Below the pieces are notes generated by a model. It was not told the origin of the DNA and did not search any database. It saw only the letters and a program-made list of their open reading frames with translations. 64,000 nt of DNA from assembly GCF_024139115.2 (NCBI RefSeq), contig NC_085140.1, positions 291,491,293-291,555,292 of the forward strand, in the 5' to 3' direction. The stretch comes from Armigeres subalbatus (lineage: Eukaryota > Arthropoda > Insecta > Diptera > Culicidae). Below are positions 56,581-64,000 of the stretch, in pieces. Every line of letters starts with the position of its first letter. Position 1 is the stretch's first letter. The translations under genes and the position numbers were made by a program.

Positions 56581-58789
56581 ACAAGTTTGTGAGAAAGTGA
56601 GTCACTCAACGCTAATGTTAACTCAAAGCAAAGACAGTACAGTACAAGATAGCACACTCTTGGAAATCCCATACGAGTCATTAGCGAATTATTTTTCTAG
56701 TGAGGAAAAGTCTAACTATTTGGTTACCATATGTCATAACAAATAAATTTTCAATTTAAAAACAATACGGTATCATCGTATGCTGAACTCGAGTCAGCTA
56801 ATATGATTGTGCCAGTGCCGTAATCTCAACAATAAAGAAACAGTGTTAAGACATTGACGGATCAAGAATATTCGGCTGGATCTTAGTACAAGTATATCAA
56901 GTTTTTGAATAGCGGTCATGGTTGAGAGTCGTGTGGATCGGTGTTTCAAATAATCGAAAGAACTCAACGACCAGCAACGTGGATATCCTCAAGAATCATA
57001 TTCTTTAGTATAGATGCATCAGCGAGGATCTCTGAATATGTTGTAAGTTGCTGGGGTCCTACACGACCACGACATGGATGGTAAGGTATTGCCCGCAAGG
57101 TAGGTGGATATTTCCAAAATTTTGCATTTTTTTTTATTCCAACATATTTTCATTTTATTGTAAGTTCTAAACACTATTCCACACATTTGAAAAAAAACAT
57201 ATAATGAATCATACATTTCATTGTTTGCAAAGGATAAATGATTATGGAAAATGTGCTATTTTATCACAATTTTTATGTTCGTTATATTCATTTGATTTTT
57301 CATCTCACTCACCATATGTAATATTCATTCGTTAGATGCATTGCTACAAAATAGAAAATATGATCAAACTTTTCGAATAATTAAAATTGATAAATACCTT
57401 GCAAATTTATTAGGTGTATCACTTTGCTATCAATTTGCTGGCTTCATCAATTGTGAGAAGCGGAACCTAATCGAAACCAGAACGTAATATGATTACGATA
57501 CGATATGATTAAATTATTCATCCCTGATTGAGATAAAGATCATGATTAACGATTGATTTATTTTCTGACAATGATTCTATTCTTCTTCTATGACTTTATA
57601 TTTCAACTGGAACTTGACCTGCTTTTCTTAGGTACCTACCTACTTTTCTAGGTATTTCATATTGAACATTCGAGTATTTTATTATTAATTTTGAAATTGT
57701 GTTGAAAAATATGCTTCTCCAGATATGAAAAGTAACAATATCTTGGATGTACAGTTTTGAACAAAAAGGTAAATAATTTTTAATTAAAGAATACTAGACG
57801 AAAAAAATCTGTTCAAAAGATATTTCAAACAAACTGTCTTCCTGTTTTGCCAAATGCTACTACTATACTACAATAAAGATCCAGCGCTCTTTATAAAATA
57901 GAAATTATATCGTTAAATTAAGGACAATTTTAGACAAAAAAAATCATCACATTATGAACATATGAACTTTAACATTCATTTACACTGTAAAATTTGTCGT
58001 ACCATAAGCCAGATTTCCTCCCAGATTAAAATAAAATGATTTTGATAAAGGTTTTTATTTTCTATTACACAATGCTTACTTTGAATTCAACAGTTTTCCC
58101 TAAAAACATTAATTGTGATTAATAATTTAATGAATTAAATAAGCGTTTTTGATATTTCGTTATTAGTTTGGTTCCATTTTACTTAATTTTGTTCTTTTCA
58201 TTTTCTTCAATTGCTTGAATGATATAAACATTGAGAAATAAACTTTTTTTCACCATGGAAAGCATCTTACAATAACCAATTCAAATTTCAAATCTTGTAA
58301 TTACCTTATTGTAGATTGAATATTATTTTCTCCAGAACTCCATCTAAGAATTTAGCAAAGGTTTATGCTATGCTATTTAATTGTTTTTGAATGAGGTCCT
58401 GCTTATCCCAACAACTTCCATATTCGTGTGGCCAACCGGTAAAATATTATTGTCTTATTTCCACACACTGAATTTATTTTATAATGTTCGGTGATTCCTG
58501 CCGTACTTCCTGCATCTGAACAGTAAGATAAATCTTTGGAAGATCAAATTTCACGTTTAGGAAATTTGGTTACAGATCCGTTTATATATTAAAATATCTG
58601 ATAGGCTATAATATTCATTTATTTTTAGAGAACGTTACATAATATGGTGAAGTTCCATAAATAATAAAATAATAATACCGGGCTCAATGTGAACGCACTG
58701 GAACTTTTGCTGAGATGTACTAATTAAACTGCAGAAGAGCAGCAGCAATAGTAGCTACCGCAGATATGAAACCAAAGAATCAAAATCTT
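56581..58789. other. AT-rich sequence with no recognised content
   Basis: Strongly AT-rich, no tandem array, no paired termini and no coding motif seen on either strand. It may be ordinary intergenic DNA. Confidence 0.45.
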
Positions 58790-59313
58790 CACAGTCCCAA
58801 AATGCCAACAGTTGAGCATTGCGGCCACAGTTTAGATAGAGTAAAGGAGGATGAGAAGTAACTTCGATGTCTTAATGAATATACTTGACGCCCTGTTCAA
58901 ACCTGGAACTATTGAAGAACTAAGCTGGTGAGCACTTTCCAATTATTATACTTTGATTTCTTCAATCGCTATATAAAATTATAAATTCCTGAAATTGATC
59001 ACTAAATACCACAGGGCACTGTTTGCTTCTATTCGCGGATATTGTGGGAGTCCCAGATATCCGGTTCAAGCTTTAGCTAACAGCAGTGGCTCTTCTCGGC
59101 CTTCTATTCCCTGAGTGGCTTTACAATAACGTCCTTGTGAAGTTTTGCTGTACCTGTTATGAACAACTAGTACATCCCATTCCTACACTCTAATGAAACT
59201 TGCCAGAAGTGAATCCTTTTTAGTACTAGTCTTCCAACAAAAGGGCACCATTACGAATGAGATCTGATCTATTCGTAGTACTACTTGACCAACACCCCCA
59301 GTTGGGTGAGGGA
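58790..59313 (+). repeat. Dispersed repeat, most complete copy
   Basis: 59015-59110 matches 16495-16590 and 59222-59313 matches 23375-23480. Both blocks lie in the same order here, so 16495 and 23375 are fragments of one family. The AC microsatellite follows directly. Confidence 0.65.
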
Positions 59314-59319
59314 GGATGA

Positions 59320-59322
<3 letters not shown>

Positions 59323-59371
<49 letters not shown>
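59323..59371 (+). repeat. (CA)n microsatellite, left side of the R1-like LINE
   Basis: An uninterrupted CA dinucleotide repeat of about 24 units ends exactly where the LINE sequence (GCCGAAAAGTGG) begins. Another AC repeat follows the LINE at 63988. Confidence 0.97.
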
Positions 59372-59372
<1 letters not shown>

Positions 59373-62300
59373 CCGAAAAGTGGCCGCGAAGAGATTGGTG
59401 GAGGAACTTCACAATTTCGTGGATGGGAGGAACAACGTCCATAAGGAATTAAGGACTGGTTCACAGGATCCAAGGCGTTATTATCGGCAGTGAACGAATT
59501 CGATACAGACAACGCTGAGGGCCGATGTAGCGGAGCGCGCATTGGCACAAACTAAGCATATGCTGTTGCAGTTCCGCCGGAACAGGGAGGTATCGGACAT
59601 TTCCGATATCCTAAGAAGCAGGGAAAGGAAACTGCTCGGGGTGGAGAGTTCACAGCCTCCATGATGACTCCAAAAGGGCAAGAACCTCACCGGAGATGAC
59701 AGGCCAGGCGGACTCAAGAGGCAAGACACGGGTGGAAGCTGTTCGCCTCGAAGGACGAACGCTACTCCACAGGAGAAGGATGGAGTACCGTGAGGTCAGA
59801 AGGAAGAGAAAGAAAGAGCTGAAGGAAAAGGGCAAGGATGAGCAGAACGGGAAAGAAAAGCCTCGTAGAAAGACGCGAAGGGAAGCTGTGCTAGTAAGGC
59901 TAACGACGCTCGACGTATGCAGCGCTTCTCAAAAATTAGAGAAGATCCTGAGTTGAGGGACTTGGCGAAAACGTGTAAGGACCAGGCGCACAAACCGGAG
60001 ATGCTCTTCGAGTTGAAGAAGGACCCTGCGTTCACACGTTATGCAGGAGCGCATTGCGAAATCATTGGGCTCAGAGGCGGAGGTCAAAGCCTTAACTCAG
60101 AGATGGTGATTTTGTGCAGAGACCTGACGAGATCACGTCGGAAGAAGAGCTGCGGTAGCACACTACAGGCGCAGTGCAATATAGGCGGTACAAATGTCGA
60201 TCCAGGTTAGAAAGGCGTACGGAGGCACACAGACAGCGATGATTCGTCTGCCAGTAACCGCTGCTCATAAGGCACTGGGTAAAACGGGACGGTTGGATGG
60301 TCGAAATGCCCATTGAAAGCCGCCCAAGTGAGAGCAAATCTATGGAGAGATGCTTCAAGTGTTTGGCTTTGGACACCGAGCAGGGCTTGTAAAGGTCCAG
60401 ACAGATCTAACATGTGCTGGAAATGTGGGAAACGGTATCTTGCGAGAGAGACTGCACGCAAGAACCGAAGTGTATGCTTTGCACTTCAGAGGACAGAAGC
60501 CCATCAGACGGGTGGCTACAAATGCCCAGCCTACAAGAGGGGGCGATCGCAGGCCGATGAATGCAGATAATTCAGATTAATCTGAATCATTGTGAAACCG
60601 CACAACAACTTTATGGCAGTCTACAGCAAAATGTGCGATGTCGCGATTTAGAGCCGTTGAGTTCCCCTGATAACGGTAACTGGGTGACAGACAGAACGGG
60701 TTTGGCTGCGATACAAGTCATGGGCAAATTCCTATTCAAGAAGTGGTGGAGAGTTCTGAAGGCTTCGTGATTGCCAAATTAACGGCGTCTTCATATGCAG
60801 CTGCTATCACCTCCAAGGTGACCGTGGATCAGTTTAGCCAGATTGGATCTGTTGACCGATAAGCTGATCGGACAGGAAGGCCGGTAGTCATGGAGGTGAC
60901 TTCCTGCCTGGCCGTGGAATGGGAAAGTCGAGTGACCAACACAAGAGGATATATCCTGCAGGAAGCTCTGGCGAAGCTGGATGTACGTTGTAATGAAGGC
61001 TCGGTAGGCACGTTTCGGAGGGATGGGAGGGTCTATCATCGACATCACATTCTGCAGTCCTTCGTTGATGGCAAGTATGGACTGGAGTTAGCGAGGAGTA
61101 CACCACAGCGACCACCAGGCGATTCGCTACCGTATTAAACGAAATCCTGGTGCAACACGAAGAAGGATCCAGTGATCGGAGGTGAAACGAAAGCCTTTAA
61201 CAAAGACCTTCGTTGAAGCACTTCGACCGGACAGCAGTACTGAGATCATTGATGCGGCCACTAACAGAATGATGGTGAGGGGCGACGCTACGATGCCGAA
61301 AACTGAACCGAGAAGTAATCGGCGTCCAGCTTACTGGTGGAACGATAGGCTCAGTACGCTCGCGCTGCTTGCCTCAAAGCTCGGAGGCAGGCACAGACAA
61401 GGACGGAACCAGAGAGAGAGGAACGCAAAGCGGTGTTCGGAAGCTAGGACCGCATTGAACGGGCTATCCAGCTCAGCAAGTCAGACTGCTACAGGGCTGT
61501 GCCGAAGCAGACGCCAACCCCTGGGGGCGCGTATCGGGTCGTGATGGCGAAGATCAAGGCCCATCGACGCCAGCGAAATGTGCCTGGACAGTTGAAGCAA
61601 TTGTGGAGGGTCTTTTCCGAAACTGAGCGACCGTATGCCTGCCAACACCGTACGACGAAGAAGGAGAAGCAAACCCTTAGATCGACAAGTGTCCAATAGT
61701 GAGCTTGCGGAAGCGACTAACGCCTGAAAGCGAAGAAGCCCGGGTCCGGATGGAATACCGAACGTTGCGTTAAAGCTGCGATCCTGGCATATCCGGACAT
61801 GTTCAGGAAGGCGCTGCAAAGTGCCTGGACGAAGGCAATTTCGAAATGTGGAAGATCCAGAAGCTGGTGTTGCTGCCTAAGCCAGGAAAGTCACCCGGCA
61901 ATCCGGCCGCGTACAGGCCTATATGCCTATTAGACACGCTCGGAAGCTCGCGAGAGAATCATCCTCAATAGGCTGACGAAATGTACAGAGGAGAGCGCGG
62001 GTTGTCGAATATGCAGTTCAGTTCCGTGAGGCAGTTTCGACGGTGGATGCCATTCGAACGTGCTCGAGAGTGCTGAGAAGGCGTCAAGCAGAAGAGACGA
62101 GAGATCGTACTGCGCATGTACGATAGACGTGAAGAACGCGTTCAACAGCGCCAGCTTTGAAGCCATCGCGACGCGCTGCACAGAATGCGGTCCCCAACTA
62201 TCGTCAATATCCTGAAAAGTTATTTTCAGGGTAGAGTTCTGACGTACGATCGAACGAAGGACATAAATCGATGCGCGTTACAGCTGGTGTTCCCCAGGGC

Positions 62301-63987
62301 TCATACTTGGTCCAACTCTTTGGAACGGGATGTACGACGGAGTGTTGACTTTGCAGCTACGGAGAAGTGAAAATCGTGGGTTTTGCGGACGACGTGTCAC
62401 TAGCGGTGATGGGCGAGACTCTGAAGAAGTGGAGGTGTGGTGATGGAGACGATAGCCATGATCGAGCGCTGGATGAGCGGTGTTAAGCTGCAGATAGCTC
62501 ACCACAAACTGGAGTTGCTATTAGTCGCAACTGCAAAGCGATCCAGCGGATGGAGATCGTCGTCGGAGCCATGCGATTACTTCGAAGCGATCACCGAAGC
62601 CTGGGGTGATGATCGACGATCAGCTAAATTCAACAGCTCACGTTGACTACGCCTGTGAAAAGTCGGCGAAGGCAATGAACGCAATAGCGAGGATCATGCC
62701 AACGTAGGCGGTCCAAACGCGAGGCGTCTGCTAGCTAGTGTCGTCATCGATACTGCGATATGGGGTTCCGCTTGGGGTAATCCGCAAACCAATGGAACCG
62801 GAAAAGCTGAAAAGTGTGTTCCGGCTGATGGCCATGAGTCGGAGCGCATATAGAACGATATCGTCAGGGCTGTATGCGTTATTGCTGGGATGCAACCCAT
62901 CTGCATCACCCTGGAGAAGACATCGAGTGTTATCGCGAAGAGACACCAGAAACGTAAGGAAGGAGGTGATCGATGGCGAGATGGCAACAAGAGTGGGACA
63001 GTACGAAGAAAGGAGGTGGACCCCAACTCATCCCAAACCTGTCGGTGTGGATGAACAGAAAGCATGGTGAAGTGAACTTTCACCTGACGCAGTTTCTGTC
63101 GGGTCACGGATGCTTCCGGAGTTTACATCGGTTTGGACATACTTCCGTTATGTCCAGAGTGCGAGAATTTGAAGAGACTCCAGAACACGTGGTATTCTGC
63201 CCAAGGTTTGCGGAAGTACGTAGAGGAATGCCTGCACTAGGGCGGACAACATCGCAGAGCGAATGTGCACGAGAAGGCACGTGGAATGTGTCAGAGTCGT
63301 GACGCAAATACGTCAGAACTGCAGCGTAGATGGAGTGACCAGCGAATAAGCGTAGTTTCGGAAATCAGTGGAGTCCGGTGAGCAGTGTTTGGCCCGGGTC
63401 GTCGGGCGCCAGCGAACCGGAAGTCTTCTGCCAACCGGAATCGTTGGACCGACCTCGGCACTCGAATTGCCAACCTGCTGAAGAAAGAAGAGGAATCTTC
63501 GGGTATGGGCACCGCCAGTCGGACGTCACCACCACCGTGTCGGACCACCTCTGCAACCGAAGACGAAGACGGCGCAGACGCAAGCGTCCCCTGCGATAGC
63601 GCGGTAGTCGGGGCACCATCAGTGCGGAGTTTCTTCACCGGAACTGGTGGACCACCCTCGACGCCGGGGAAGTCAGGAGGATTCGAGTCAGGAAGATCGG
63701 TGCATGACCGTCGAGGATCAGACACGTCTGAGGAGCAGTGGATTAGCCAGCCAGTCGGCGAACTAGCCTAACTAGGGGCGAATTTTAGAAGTGCATGAGC
63801 ACAGCCCCCTAAGTAGTCGCAGCATCCGTGGTCCGGGGATCGAGGCAAGGAAGATAGGGACCGTTTATCCGGAGGCACATTTTAGCAGGTCGGAGGAGCC
63901 CATCCCTGTTCCTTTCGAGCATAGTGTGGATGCTCAGGTGTCTATCTTGAATTTTGATGGCTTTAACCTTGTAAAAAAAAAAAAAAA
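59372..63987 (+). pseudogene. Nearly full-length R1-clade-like LINE, frameshifted
   Basis: In order: a lysine/arginine-rich gag-like ORF1 (59480-60570) with zinc knuckles near the end (GHRAG.CKGPDRSNMCWKCGK, then HQTGGYKCPAYKRG). ORF2 ATG at 60561 overlaps the ORF1 TAA (60568-60570), an R1-style overlap. ORF2 begins MQIIQINLNHCETAQ (endonuclease N-terminus). VEWESRVTNTRG near 60910 belongs to the endonuclease. RT motifs include NAFNSASFEAIAT near 62130-62170, TAGVPQGS-like near 62280 and FADD at 62382-62393. The C-terminus has EETPEHVVF-CPRFAEVRRGMPA near 63165-63240. At least eight frameshifts and stops break both ORFs. A 15-base A-run (63973-63987) ends the element before the AC repeat. The length of 4.6 kb is somewhat short of the usual 5-6 kb of the clade. 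Confidence 0.85.
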
Positions 63988-64000
63988 CACACACACACAC
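63988..64000 (+). repeat. (CA)n microsatellite, right side of the LINE, cut by the window end
   Basis: CACACACACACAC follows the A-run directly and continues beyond the window. Confidence 0.9.

Noticed and set aside
59696..59956. Lysine/arginine-rich frame as a separate host gene
   Set aside because: It lies in the gag-like ORF1 of the R1-like LINE and is continuous with it.

Overview
This window is AT-rich, transposon-dense eukaryotic DNA from a mosquito, most likely the genus Aedes. Supporting signs are a two-exon yellow-family (MRJP-domain) gene, two tRNA-derived SINEs that look like Feilai (known from Aedes aegypti) with perfect or near-perfect target-site duplications, and many small inverted-repeat elements. 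There is no bacterial-style organisation. Nearly every open reading frame outside the yellow gene is a transposon relic or an artefact of tandem repeats.

The single host gene I can support lies on the minus strand. Its coding exon 1 (50233-49957) carries a signal peptide. Its exon 2 (4703-3598) carries the MRJP/yellow domain. The exons join through a GTGAGT donor and a TTTCAG acceptor in matching phase and give a 460-residue secreted or possibly GPI-anchored protein. The intron between them is about 45.25 kb and makes up most of the window. It is almost entirely transposable elements and tandem repeats, often nested.

Layout: 1-2300, decayed Ty3/gypsy element with its 3' LTR; 3598-4703, yellow exon 2; 5049-9500, TTAA-flanked MITE, ATCGATTA duplication, EcoRI-like degenerate array, Penelope-like element split by a MITE, and a 5'-truncated LINE; 10443-11967, hAT-type non-autonomous element whose interior is a minisatellite; 12.7-14 kb, decayed LINE; 16.5-19 kb, MITE and hAT-like element; 19.5-25 kb, paired copies of one MITE family, an internally deleted LINE, a MITE, and a repeat array split by a 232-bp hairpin; 29.3-30.8 kb, Tc1/mariner relic; 32-39 kb, two SINEs, a complex 2-kb inverted repeat and many MITEs; 39644-42434, a hAT transposon with perfect 8-bp target duplication and nested insertions; 43-49 kb, several kinds of tandem repeat; 49957-50930, first coding exon and probable promoter region.

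Upstream of the gene lie a 2242-bp foldback element with arms of nearly 1 kb (51953-54194), a second copy of the LINE seen at 8.4 kb, an antisense LINE fragment, and at 59372-63987 a nearly full-length but frameshifted R1-clade-like LINE sitting exactly inside an (AC)n microsatellite. This last placement, together with the giant foldback near the yellow promoter and a tiny 45-bp insertion with a poly-A-like end inside a LINE, are the observations I consider most worth following up. All transposon coding regions seen are broken, so no active autonomous element is evident.
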